Of a stretch of DNA of 64,000 nt, positions 48,101 to 61,600 are shown piece by piece. Position 1 is the first letter of the stretch. The number at the start of each line of letters is the position of its first letter. The stretch covers positions 43,230-107,229 of the forward strand of contig VWPU01000961.1 of assembly GCA_013398955.1 (NCBI GenBank), in the 5' to 3' direction. A model generated the notes under the pieces. It saw only the letters and a list, made by a program, of their open reading frames with translations. It was not told the DNA's origin and searched no databases. The stretch is from Callaeas wilsoni. Its lineage: Eukaryota; Chordata; Aves; Passeriformes; Callaeidae. Position numbers and translations under genes: made by a program.

Positions 48101-51100
48101 ATTACAGCCTCTCTCTGCTACTTTGTGACACTGATCCTGGTATTAGCATGCTGACTTATTAGCAGACTCTTCTCTCTAATCCACTAACAGCAACAACACT
48201 AATAAGTGCATTGCCTGAGGTCTGACTGAACACAGTCAATTCTTCTACTGATCTCAGGGAGGGCGGGAGTAGTTTTGAGGTTGATAAGAGACTAATTTCC
48301 TTGGAAAAAATCAACCATGAAAGATTTTCTTTCTTTCAATTAAAGAATGGGTCTTATGGCAGGGACGGTTAAATTATGCTATTTTTCTTGTTTATGTATT
48401 GTCACTTCTCTTGATATTTCCCCAAAGACATGCTATTTGGGGAGAAAAACATGTTCAGTCCACCATCACTATCTTCCTGTGTGGTAAGGGAAAACAGACA
48501 TATTGTATCATCAAAAATAGCATTGCCTGACAGCGTCTGAAAATATACATCACACATCACTAGCTATTTTAAATATCTGGCTAAAGGAAGAAAACCTCTC
48601 CAACACATCTCAGCTATAAAGTATTGACACATTATCATTTTACATGAAAAAAACAGAGCCTCATTAGCAGAAACTTATAATGAAGTTACTAAGCACTTTT
48701 AGCCATTTTGAACAATAGAATAGGAAGCTACATTAGACTACTTAGATACTCTGAGGATATAGGTTTGGGAAATGCCCACAGAGAAATTACGTGAATCAAT
48801 ACACTAGGTACTCACTCCATCCCCTAGAGAATATTGCCCAGTTATTATACAAGCTCAAAGCTACCATTAATGACTCAAGATCAGACTGTTACACTAAGCG
48901 AAAATAAGTGCTGAAGGGAAACCATACAAATCATGGGTTACAATTCTGTACTCTAGCATCATTCTGAAGTGCTCTCGTGTAGTTCAGGATAGTTATTTAG
49001 CATTTGCACAGAAATGAATTGTGAAAATTGTGCCAGGTCTTGAGGGCAGATTTTGCTTTCTTCAAACTTGCCTGGATTATGGAGCTAGTAGAAGTGCAGC
49101 ATCTAGAGATATTTCAGCAGGCAGGGTGGCATCTGGGAACTGAATGTTCCTTTTCCTTACTCTATTCACTCTTCAGAGAAGCTAACCAAGTTTTGAAGTA
49201 TGAAATGTGCTGCACCTTTTCATCAACCACACTAATACCATTTCCATCTCAACTATTATCTGACAGTACAGGACTGTCTGCAGGTCACTGTACTGTTATT
49301 GGGGGCAACACCTCAATTATTATATTTTGCTTGACCAGAAGACCCAAAGTGCACTTTAGTCCTGGAAAGGGATCAATTTAAGCACTTCTGTGCAAGTAAA
49401 AATGTTTCCTTTTGAAAAATCTTAAATTTACTTCATTCATTCTTTGCATATACTAACTTTGCAAGTGATTGTTCTAATTTTTGCTCTGATAGGGTGGTGA
49501 CGAGGTCATCAGCAGTCTGATATTCCTTACAAGGCAGGGGCATACCCCTGTGGGCTCTGAATACAATTTGACCATCAGTTCCAGGGATGCTTAAAATGTC
49601 CCTCAGCGAGGAGCTGACATCAGGCATCCTCTGAGGGTGTCCATCTTACCTTCATTGCTCAGAAGACTGAAACACGTTATCAGAATGTGCCATGGAGTAA
49701 GAAATTCAGAGCTTTCATTCTTCTGAACTTTTATTTGCCTTTAAGACTATTTGCCTTTTATCTGTATATTACCTAGTTTTTCTTCTGTTAAAAAAAAATC
49801 TCTTGCTGACACCATGTTTACCAGCAGACACGTAACGTATGCAGTGATTTCTGGTCATCTTGCAGCTGCATAGTATGGAATGGTAGAGGTTTTTCAGGGC
49901 TCATAACAATAAACTTCTTTTCTGTAGGTGTTGTAGTCTCCAAAACCCAGATACATCCTGCACTGTGAATTGGGAAATTCTGATATCATTGGTGATGCTT
50001 TTGACTGGCTGCGAGACCTTGAATAAAAGACAGTTCCTCTATGTTGCCTCAGTTTACCTTCCCAGACACTTGTCTGTGTCTCTGAAACCTTTGGAATACA
50101 GATTATCCTTTAAAATAAGGAAAAATAGATTTAGAAAGCAAATCTTTGTATGTAACAGCTTTGCAGTTGCAAGTAATGACATGATATTGTTGCTTGTTTC
50201 CTCATCTTTGGAATTACTCAGTCTATGGAACTGAAATAAGTAAAATTTACCCGGTATACATTACAGAATATAGGAAAGCCATATGAGTTGCATAGCTCCA
50301 TCCTGGAATTATAATAAGCATTTGTAGTGTTGTCATGTCAGTGAATATTGTCAGAGTTTATTGGTCTGGTCGATGTTAGATGATTTAAAAGTAATTTTTA
50401 AAGTAACTTGACTAAACCTCCATAATTTACTCTTCTAATGAAACAGCCCATTTTTCTTAGGGAATGGCTAACAAAAGGAACTTCCTGTTTCAAAAAATGA
50501 AACTCTAAAGTAATTGAAACTTTGCATTGTTGTAGCTTTAAGGAAAGTGTTGTCAATTTGAGAGAAAACATACTCTCTCTGCTTATTTGTCCTCCTCTCT
50601 GTTTCTGGCAAGTGAAAATCTGCTCTTGTGTCCTGCTGATTTTTGGAGCGCATGCAGCAGAGTTTCACTGTCAGCATGAAAAGGTTTAATAGTGAATAGT
50701 AAACCAGCACGACCTGGTCATGCTTTACTACTGCTTCACCTCTCTAGATTTGTTTTCTGGACAGCCTCAAAAAATGTTGCTTTTGTGTCAGAGAGCTCAT
50801 GTGAAAGATTTTCCACTTGCTAATGGTATCTTACATTTCCTTTCTGTTTTCAGAACTGTGTGATGAATTTACAGGAGGCTTAAGGACTCCCCAGCAGAAC
50901 TGGCATAAATTATTCCTTTATAGTAGTACTGGAATGCTCCTCTATGCAAACCCTCTGGATAAAGGTTGTAGTATTTCAGAATACTTATTTCCCCGTAGAA
51001 AGAGAGACATAATGGTTTTGAGAAAGGAGATATGGACTGTGAAGTGTACTGTACACAAAGGTCACCATCCTGAGGTAGCTATGCCTCTGCTGCTCACTTT

Positions 51101-53120
51101 CACCAGTTAGGCATGCCCTGGGACAATAATAATGTGCAATCCCACATCTATGGGTGTGACAATATCAGTGTGTAAGTCCAGCCAGGAAGAGCTAGCTAGG
51201 AGGAGGGAGATTTGTTATCTTCTTCACCAGAAATCTGTCTGTGAGTCGAGTCCTTGTGTAGCAATGTTTTTTAGGGTTAAAATGAAGACATGAGGATTTT
51301 CTATTTAGATTTCTGTAGCAATGAGAATGGGAATTGCTTTTTACACTCAGGTATGTGTCTTATGAATAGGTAAATACCCTTGGTAAGTGGTGATACAGAA
51401 ATACAAAAATAAGGATATTTCAGAGTTACCTTGGGATCTATATTCCAGCTCTCATCTGCAGAGTGCATGTTTAAAATGTCTATGACAGGGTGGTAGACAC
51501 CTGTCCATTTTGACAACTACAGACAGACCATGGCATTTAGTCTCAGCTTTGTTCTTTATATTCAGTTGTTTTCAATACTTTCTTACATTAATACTTGGCC
51601 ACGTCTTTGTTTCTTGGGGAGTGTTTCTCCAGATTCCTTGTTAGAATGCAAGTATGTTTTTGCTTGCAGATGATATGCCTATTTATATGGAGAAGGAAAA
51701 GACAATAAATGCAGTGTTATCTAGGCAACTGGCAGACTGTGAAGACAAAAGTGGTATACATTTTGAGCTTCTGAAGGATAATTGTGATTTGGATGGTTTC
51801 TCAATGGCAAGTTGCTTCAGTTTTCTTCCTGTTGTTACCCTTGTTTGAGAAATCATGAGGCTTAAAGTATTACTGCTTAAAGTTCTTTAGAAGTGCAGAG
51901 AGTTGTCCAAGTGTTCCTCCTGAAAACTCAGGCTGAAGGGAGTAAACTCTTCCCTTGCTATGCTGAAACTGGTAAATAAAATAAATACAGACCTGTCACC
52001 TTTCCAGGTGCTGGGGTTAAGGGTTAGTCATCCTCTGCCCCCAGATTTACACAGCAATTTCTTGTTGTCATGCTTCAGAAGTGAAGGACTTTCTGAAGCA
52101 GCATATTTCAATAGAAAAGAATACTTCAGCTGAAAAGAAATGTGTTCAGGTGGCAATGCATTTGGGTTATGAACTATTTGTGGATAATGAATTAGTCTTT
52201 CTCTAATAATCAATTTGTGCAGCATCCAGGAAGGGGGGAAAAAAAAAAAGAAGAGCGTAGATACCTTCCAACTGTTTTGCCATTCTCCAAAAACTGCTTT
52301 CGGCAAGATATCAACAGGAATTAATAAACATTAATGAAACTTGAGAGCAACAGCTAGAAGTGTTTGATTCAGAGGTGGTAAGTACTTGCCTGCTGCCACT
52401 CTAATTGGGTGCTCTCCAAGCACGGGCAGGCTGTACAGAGAGGAGAGAGCACTTCGATGGAAAGCCGTAAGGGGTGGCTCTGGCAAGGGTGTGGAAGGCT
52501 CACCTTTCACAATATGCTGTGTAACACTGGTATAAAATGGCTCCGGTTAGCAGGTCAGCAGGCTGGAAAGAAGATCAAAAAGCATGTCTGGGAAGGTGAC
52601 TGATGGGAGGCATGGTGGAGATGAAAGACCCTGCAGCTCCACTCTCTTGGGAAGAGTCATAGAAAAGAAAGCGAAAGATGGATGGCCTGGAGAGGAGAGC
52701 TCCAGCAAAGGTAGGAATGTGCTGCCCTGTTAGATGTTGGTCAAACTGGAATCCAGAGGGTCCTTAGAACCAGCGTTGGAGATGGTCAGCCAAACTGGGG
52801 GCTGTATCAGAGATGTAGCTGGTGTGGTGGATGTGCTCTTTCCCTCTCATGGACAGAGGGCATATTCCAGCTGAGAGTTAAATCCTGGATGAATCAAGAC
52901 AGACAGTGGTCTGGGCTGTGGAAAGATGTAGCAAACTGTGTTTGAATATTTGCAATTTTATAGGCACCAAATTGTGGACCATCTGATTCTGTATGGCCTT
53001 TCAGGGCTCTTACAGAGACCTCTGTCCTGTTGCCCTTGCAGTGAGGAAGTGTGGACTTTACAGTGCTGGGAGGGAGGCCAAGATGGAGTCAAGAATAAAA
53101 ACTGGCCCAAACAAGAGCAA
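45195..53120. other. Non-coding stretch, no gene seen
   Basis: About 8 kb with only short, unrecognisable open frames. A short (GGAAA)3 run is present at about 45500-45516, and a (TTTG)n tract at 47.7 kb. From about 52.4 kb the sequence is somewhat richer in G+C, without splice pairs or domains I can name. Confidence 0.55.
47721..47766 (+). repeat. (TTTG)n microsatellite
   Basis: Imperfect gttttgtttgggg is followed by five TTTG units and a T-run. The long hydrophobic open frames overlapping it are repeat artefacts. Confidence 0.85.
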
Positions 53121-53379
53121 GAGAAGAGATGATGGCTGCAGTATCTTCATGCTGCTGTTATCCTATTCAACTGGCCCTTTTTATTTCTTCCTGATGACCC
53201 ATATTTGTTTCTGTCCATAGCGGGGGCAAACACTTCATTTACTAAATCCTCCTTGAAAGGAAAATCTCCAGTTCTCAACACTAATATACAGGATTTTTTG
53301 TTTAGCCCCTCAGCATCAGTGTTACCAACTCTTGCAATGAATCTGATGTATAAAGGTTTTATAGTGGTTACTGTCAGCA

Positions 53380-53910
53380 TGCAGAAGTGCCAGCTGCTCC
53401 CTAAAGGACAAGGACCTGAGGGCACTTCCTTCCCAGGACAGCAGGACAGAACCTCACAAGTCAGGGCCCATCCCACCATCCCAGAAGTGAGGCATCAGGC
53501 CATCCCAGTCCTGGGCATCAAGGATGGGATAGGATGGGATGGGATGGGATGGGATGGGATGGGATGGGATGGGATGGGATGGGATGGGATGGGAGGGGAG
53601 GGGAGGGGATGGGATGGGATGGGATGTGGGCCCAACTCAGTGGGGCCCTTGGCCAGCCAGGGCTGTGGGATGCCAGAGACCAGCTCTGCTGCTTCACTGC
53701 TGGGGCAGGGTCTGATGGTTCTGGGCATGCTGGTCAGTGGTCACAGTGAGCCAGAGACAGTCAAGGCTGGTGATGCCCTCAGGGCTTGGCTGTTACAGTG
53801 GGTGGCCTCCAACAACCCAGAAAGACTTCAGCAGCTGACCTGTGTGTGTCTAGAGAATGGCATACGGGAAATAACGGGCTCTTTCGTAGCTAATGATGAC
53901 CCTTGAGGAC
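53380..53910. other. GC-rich island around the GGGAT repeat
   Basis: This stretch is clearly richer in G+C than its neighbours, with many ccagg/cctgg motifs but few CpG. I recognise no exon, LTR or known repeat apart from the minisatellite. The 233-codon frame lacks any family resemblance outside the repeat and has no splice or Kozak support. Confidence 0.5.
53521..53626 (+). repeat. (GGGAT)n pentanucleotide minisatellite, about 21 units
   Basis: Units of GGGAT on the plus strand, with two early AGGAT variants and a central block of three GGGAG units. A period of five that never makes a stop lets a 233-codon frame (53205-53906) run through it as a GWDGM-type repeat, and a PSHPI-type frame on the other strand. 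Many closely spaced GGG runs make it a good G-quadruplex former. Confidence 0.95.
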
Positions 53911-56900
53911 AGTGTGTGGATAACAGATGATGCAGGATTCCCTCCAGTAAGCAAGTGCAAATCTTTGGACAGGAGCTGCTGAACCCACTTATTCATCACT
54001 GATGGATTTGCTATGGGAAATAAACTCTGTGGATAGGTGGGACTCAGTAAATAGAATCAATAGCATTCAGGTTACTGCGTGTTGTAAGCTACATTTTAAT
54101 GGGAACGTTCCTGGAAAACGCTTTTTTCTGGTGCTAAGCCAATTTTCTGCTCAGGCTCTGGAAGATAATTATTTTTCTAATTGACTTCAGCAGTACAGCA
54201 GATGCATAATGAAAGATTGTTAATAAAATGATAAAATATGTCATTAATGATAATGTTGATAATCTTGAATATTGTCTAGAAAGGAAAATAAACCCAAGCC
54301 TAAGGTTAGTGAAGCAGAGCAGGAAGAGTTTATTGCTGGAGGGTGAGGAAAGAGACAGAAAACAAAATACTGGAAGCCCAGATGACGTGCCAGAGGTAAG
54401 ATTCATGAAGAGAGACAAGACGCATACAGAGAAGATAAAAAAGGATCCTAGAAAAGATAAACCCACAAATTTCTGATTTTTTTCAGGCTTCCTGCATGGA
54501 GCATCAGAACTGTTCTGAGACACAGATGTGCATGAGCCCTTTCCCTTTGGTCATGAATTAGAACTTCAGCTAACATTTTTGATTTAAGCAAGGTGCTATA
54601 TAAAAATTATTTCAGCAGAGGTTGAATGTCTTCACAGGTAATAGTTTGGGTCAATCAGGGTAAATTCTTGGAAATATTTTGTTAACTTGAAAAAAAATGT
54701 TGAAAAGGGACACAACAGGAGATAACTTGTTCTCATTAAAACTTAGGTATAAATCACCGTCCCCTTGAAGTTCTTCTCATTACCTTCAACCTCTATCTTC
54801 AGCAAATATGCAGAAAAATATCAGCTCAGCAGTGTTAGTCACAGTACAAAAGAAAACCTTTCTGTAGGAAATCTAAGGATTCCTCAACCCTTTTATTTAT
54901 GACGCAAAACGGCTGAAACATTGAAAGATCACAGACTCAATTTTTGGAAGCCCTGTTATAGGCTGAAAAAAACACATGCATGCACAGCAGTCTGAAGAAA
55001 GGAAGATGACAATCTTTCTCTTTTTTTTGTTTAATACACTTGTGTGTGAACTAAAGTCAGTGAGGATAAAAGTCAGCACTTTGGGGAAAACCTTAAGCAC
55101 CAGCATGTAAGAATTTTCATGCTGAATCAGACCGATGTTTAATCTTGCTCTGACATCTTATCTTTGTGAAGGCTACCATTCCCTCAGTGGGCAGGTGATT
55201 AATGCAGAATAACCTGTGCATAGGCAGAATTTCTTCCTAATCTTGTCAGAGAGAGTTTGGGATTTGCTGAATTGTATGAAAAGTTGCACTCCTAAACAAG
55301 TAGGGTTTTAAATACTCATAAGTTCTAAAAAGTGCAGTTACAAATATAGTGGGTGGAGTTTTTTCAAGTCCTTGTCTTGTCACGTGATTTGCTGTGACTG
55401 ATCCCTATCGAATTCTGCATTAAATTCATCCTTGTATTCTGTCAAGGCAGGAATCTCCCTGTAAGGATCACCTTATTCTTGTTTCACTCAGCATATTTTA
55501 TTTTCTGTTTGAATTTCTGTGGCTCACACCTGTTAAAAATACTTGCTCTGTTGCTAGGAGAGCAGAAACAAGAGAGAAAATGGTCTGCATCCTGCTCCAC
55601 ATGTTAGTAGTTATAATAACTGCAAATAACACATTTCATGTATCCTTTTGTGTAAAATGCTTTTAGTGTATATTTTCATCACCCCTGAAAGCCTCTTCCA
55701 CCCTTGTCACTGTGGTAATTCTTTCTCTTAGCACTAGCCACAGCAGCTGGCAGAATGGTTCAGGCCTCTCTGTTAACATCTGACACCTCCTCATCTTGCC
55801 CTTGCTACAATTCTTGCTAACCAATTGTGGAAAATATATTGTGTAAACACACATTTTTTTGGTAATTCTCTGCCTCTCTTCTGAAAATCTGGGGTTTATC
55901 CCAAACCAGATTGCTCATATTGCCTGAAATGTTCACTGGGATCACTATACATTTCAAAATGTAAAGTTTGTCCTTTTCTTGAAAAAGGAACAGCTGCTTA
56001 ATAGTAAGTACTTCCCTAGGCTCAAAACCTCTCTGTGAGTTGAGGCCATTTGGTTGTTCATAGAGTTTTTACTCACCAGGTGCTGATCTGGGATGGTTAT
56101 TATCAGAAGTTATGGGTCTAGTGTTGGCTCTGACCCTGGTTTGTTAACAAATTCTTTCAAGAAATCACATTTTTAATCTGTGCCACTGTTTGCCCTCTCA
56201 CATCCACCTTCTCTAGTCATCCTCTTAGGCACAAGCTGCTCATTTTACTCCTGTAAAGTCCCAACAAAAGGGGCTTCAGTTTCAGCTGGGATCCCTGGCT
56301 TCAGCAATTAATCTCACCAATTTATGCTATGCAGAAGTGGAGCTGGTGTCCAGGCCAGCTTCTACAATAACAAAAATTTAACCTCAAGTTTAGCAGAATT
56401 AAATCTGATCTTTTAAGAGAGAGAAAATTAATTTTTCATCAGTCTTGAATTTCTCATGTATTTCCTTCTAATGCGTTTATCTATGAGCTCCTGAAGCTCC
56501 CCATTCGGCAGCTTCTTCATTGGAAATCTGCCTTCTCTTACCTGTTCCAGGACACCTGCAGTCCCTTTAAAGAGTGAGGGGCAAAGAGCTGAAGCAGCCA
56601 CGTGTAATCATAACACTTCAGATGACCAGACTAATACCATTGCACAATACAGAAATGAAAACCAGGCTGTGGCTGCTTCTGGGTCAACTATTGAAAGGAG
56701 CAGGAAATCGTGTCCTTGTGACTAGTCTGTGAATGCTCCCTGCCAGACATCAGTGATTTTAGTTCTGATTTGCTAGTTGCAAGGGTCGATGGCAAAATTA
56801 TGTTCTTCTCTACATTTGTCCCCAGCTGCTTTGCAGGGAATCTCAAAGGCTTTCTAAACTTGACAATGAAAAAGAGAAAATACTGCGAGATATTCTTCAT

Positions 56901-59900
56901 TCTCTTCCAGTTGTGAAGCCAACTCTTTTCCTGTTCAGAGCCCCATTTTCGTGGCCTCTCTTTGTTTGCCCTGGACATCACAACTGGCTTTCCATAGCAA
57001 GAAGATGGAAGCAAAGGTTTCCATAATCATTACTGCTAAAAAAGACGGCATTGCTTAATGGCACGACTAGAAGAGAGTTGCACTAGAGGTCATTTTGGCC
57101 TAGAAAAGCTGATTTTGATGCTTAAAATTTAAAAAAAATACTGAGAATGTAGCAACCAGTTAGATAACCTTTTTTTCTGTGGTGAAATACTAAAGAATAT
57201 TATAAATTAAAGTGGAATTCATCAGCTGCATTAAAGTGTCCCCTTTTTCTATTAAAAGCTGTGCAGAGCAATTAGGAGTCTTAGCTTTGAATCAGAAGAT
57301 ACTGAAATCATGTTTTTCCTCTGTTTCTTGCTAAGAGGATACTAAGAGGATATGTGAGGAGGGATTTTCTGTTGTGATGGTGAAAAACTAATTTTTTTAT
57401 CTTCATACAGTATTACCTTATTATAGGGAACAGGCTTAACGAGGTTTTTAAATGGTGAAGATAACAAGCTATTTAAGGGCTCTAAATGTACTTTTATTGG
57501 TAAATTCCCATTTGGTACAGTACCTCCTTATTCATGGTCTCATAAAAGCCAATAAAAATCACCATCTGTAGGATACAGGGAATAAGGGATATTAAATATC
57601 TGTATGGTATCAGGGCTTTAAGTGTTGCCAGGAATCATGGTACCTGGCAAAAAAACACCTCTGACCCTGACAATAGAGAAATTTTATTACTGAAACACAT
57701 ATAGTCTCCTGCTGTGTGTGAATCTTCAGCACAAAAGGAGCTGGGTGTTTTTAAGCAAACCATTTGTAACAAAAGATGCTTTTTCTCTCTCAGACAATTG
57801 TTGAGAGAGAGCGACAGACTCTTCCTGTTAAACAAGCTTTAGAGTTTTTCGTTCCAAGGAAAACAGCATGAGGCTGGCATAATCAATTGCTATTTGACAA
57901 AGTGATAGAAATGCACATGCTACACAGTAGCTAAAAATCTGTCCAGAAACAGCCAGAATAGCAAATGGCCAAGCACGTCGGCAACAGCATGACCAAAGTG
58001 TAATCTTTACCCTTTATTAACTAATGGACCAAAAAACCACACTAAACTGAATCTTTATTTCTAGGTGAAATGTCATGTTTCATTCAGAAAAAAAGGTTAT
58101 GATAGACCAATTATTCTCAGCTTGGTTTAGGTTAGAACCTTTTCTCATTCATGGCTCTGCTCTGGGGGCAGTGGAGGGGGGCACAGGAAAAATATTATGG
58201 GCTGCCAAAACACAGAAAAGGCTGGCAAGAGGAAAAGGTGTTGATATATTAACATATCCTTGCAAAATTATCACCAAAGTATATTAGATAAGTCCTACTA
58301 TAATTCCTCCCATTTTCACCATTGCTATAAGGAAAACTTTATTCAATAATGTAATACCACTTTAAAAAATTTTATCTCTGTCTAGATGCTGTGATCTGTC
58401 TTCATTTTTCCACGATATTTAGCAGCTAGATTACATCTTTAACTTTAAATTCCCCCACATTCAATTTAGACATGACCAAAAAGCTTGCAAACAGCTTCCT
58501 TCCACACACCATGAACTTGCATCCTCCTTCCCTTCCCACGATGCGGAAGTTTGGTTATGCCACCCTGACCAATGCCATTTTGCAGTGTTGCCAATGACAG
58601 CATCATACTTGTTGGATAGGTCTTGCATCACCACACCACTGGCCAGTGAACGACTATTTTGGCTGCTTGTATTGAGCTTGAAGATCCATATAGGGATAAA
58701 CGGAGCCAAAATAGTGATCCTATAGTGACAGGGAGGAACAGCCTCTCCTTACTACTTGTCTGATGACATGAAGACTCATGAAATATGGGAGGTGTGGCAC
58801 TATGGGACTTGCAGTAAGGTAAATCCTTAACGTTGTCTATCTGCGATATGCAGTAGCTGTAGCTGAATGTGTTTTGAGTACAATTACAGAGCCTGTAGAG
58901 AAGTTACAGGTCCCCTTCAGTAATGGGCTCCTTTGTTTTAGGCAGTACTAGGTCTGAACATGGGCACGAGCCCTGCAAGTTGTGCAAAGTGAATGGTTGG
59001 CTGCTTACTCTGATTTCTGCTGAGCTACGTGGTTCTTCAAAATTTAACCATCAAGTAAAGCCAGAACCACCCAGACGGGTACTGAAATCAGTAAAGCTGT
59101 ATGCCTGAACCCCACAGGTGGAAACACAATTGCCATAAAGTTCCACATTGCAGTTCATTTACAGTTGCATTGCATTGCTACAAGACAAGAGATGCTCTGG
59201 CGTCACTGGTGGCCACCGTCACCAGCCATGAGAAATCCCCTGAGACTTTTCTGGAGAGGACAAGGGAGGACATTTAAAACCGACATTTGCTGGTCTTTTA
59301 AGTTTTGGGCAATGACAAATGTTTTTATTTGGAGGTAGGATTATTTTTACTGTTTTCTCTGTTGACCAATTTGGTATCACTAAGCAGGGCTGTGAGATTG
59401 CACAAAAGGGATGAATATACCCAGGAAGGGAAATAGTACCACCCATGGCAAAATGGCACGAGGTTCCCCTAGCAAGCTGGGTAGGTAGAAGGTGGGGTGA
59501 TCCTGTGTGCCTCAGAATCTTCAACCCTTATCACTTTCTTTGATTATTTTCCTTTTAAAATAATTTTCTTCAAGAAGGGGATCTTTTAGAGAAACAAGGA
59601 TATCTTTGTCTTTTTCACATTCTTTCACTTGGTGTCAATTCTCAGAGATGTCAGATAGCTCAGCAGGTGGCACTGAAGATAATACAGTCTTGAAAAGTCA
59701 CTGGAATCAATTTCTGCATCAGCTATTGCTTATGATTGTCTTACTTGGGATGTCTCTTGTTTCATGGGAGCTGCTGAGCACTGCTCAGGCTCCTCACAGT
59801 CATGCCATGGCATGAGTGACCGTGACTCAGCAGTGGCAGGCAGCAAGAGATTGTACCACTTAGCTTTCTTTTGCTACAAAGAACAGCCCTGCCTGCAGGC

Positions 59901-61600
59901 TAATGTGTACTTTGTCTTGTCACACTGCTCAATACCACATCCTAGTGTCAGCAATGGTGTCAGCTTTATTGCTATTTGGTGCCCAGAGCTGTGCTAAGGG
60001 ACCACGGGATGATTATGGATTGAAGCCAAAAGAGTCCAGTGTGAGGGTTCAGATAGTGCCACGCATCACACAACTGCCTGAATGATTTCTAAAACCATTG
60101 GGATACAAAGTTATAGCTGTAGTCCAAGTAGATTTTGTTGTTGTTGTAGTGGGTTTGGTTTTTTAATATACAATTCCTGAGTCTTTCTCCTTTCCTCTAA
60201 TATGTTTAGTAGCTCTGAATCCTCTAAAGGCAACAATGTGCTGGCAGAGGCTCTTGGGAACTGTTGGTTAAAATTCTGCTGCCAAGATGATGAGACTTTC
60301 AGGATAATTTCCTGGACTGGGAGATCAGCTCATCTCTGAATATGATCAAAGCTGCCAATGTGTATCTATTGTGCCTATCTAAGACACACATAAGGACCAC
60401 ATACAAAACTAAGAATAGCATCACTGCTGACAAGAAAAAAACCACTCATTCTCTGTGATGACTATTGTACACACAGACTCATAACTCTAAATCTCATGAG
60501 AACAAATCTTGGGTTTTTTTCAATACTAACTTTGTTAAGAATAAATTAATGGAAGGAAATGATAGGCTGGAATTGATCCTCTATCAGTACAAATCAGAGA
60601 TGAGTTTTAGGGCGGCATATTTCTTTTCCTGGAAATACTCTGAAAGAACCCAGTTTTTCAGAAGGCAGATGATTTGAACTTCAGCCTTCTTTCACACACC
60701 CACCTCACTAGTTGTTGTAGAGATCAAGTATTCAGTCTCTAATGAAATTAATCCAGGCTTTTTGCAAGCAACAGTGTCAATGAAGTTCCTAAGCAAAATC
60801 ACTAGACTTTCTGGTAAGAAAGTCAGATGTAAATGTCAGATGAACAGATCAATGCTTGCAAGGGCAACAAACACCAACTTATAACATTTAAAATGCTTTT
60901 AAAGAAGAGGAAGGGAAAAAAAAGAAACGAAAAAGACATCAACATTTTTCCTGATGTGTTTTTGAAGGTCATACTTTCCTCCTTTTACAACTGATGGTGG
61001 TTGCTGGGCACAAGTTGACTAAGGTTTATTGTGGTTATGGTCTCAGGCAGTGCAATTTAGTCATATGGGCAACGGAATAGTACAAGGCATGATCGAATTC
61101 TGAAAAAATGTGTTCTAAAATGAGCACAAGATAGTCGGCAGGTAAGGCAGTCATTTCCTCAGTAGTTAGACTCATAGCACTTGAATGTTCCCAAGATGTA
61201 TATTGGCTTGGGAGGATGCACTGACGTGTCTCAGTGTAATGAGGTCTTTCCTCATCTATATAGGTACCAAAAATAAGCATGACAATTGTAACACAACAGT
61301 TTAAAAACACTGGACAGCCCTGCTCTGTTTGCATCTGCAGCCTTTGTTATCCTGGCTACACTTCTCACTTCTGTGTCCTGTTGGGCGACTGTGGTGATCC
61401 ATTTGTGTTCATCAATTTGTAACCGACTCATTGATGCTTACATGAAAAAATATGAAACTCTTTTTGGTGGTGATAAAGTTCCCATTGTTCTGAAGCTGTA
61501 GAAGCTGAGAGTTTAAACCACGCATTTACATCCCCCTCTTGTGATAACTATAACCTGTACAGAGCCTGGCTGTGAGGTTTAATAAAGTTTTCTTTGCCAG
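53911..61600. other. Non-coding stretch, no gene seen
   Basis: AT-rich, with short open frames only and no recognisable repeats. The frame at 54228-54476 is rich in charged residues but resembles no family. Confidence 0.55.

Noticed and set aside
53205..53906. 233-codon open frame, the longest in the window
   Set aside because: Its length comes from the stop-free GGGAT repeat; the flanking parts show no family resemblance or splice support.
54228..54476. Charged 82-codon plus-strand frame ending near a GTAAG donor-like site
   Set aside because: Low-complexity Lys/Glu/Asp content from AT-rich DNA, no acceptor in phase, and no recognisable domain.
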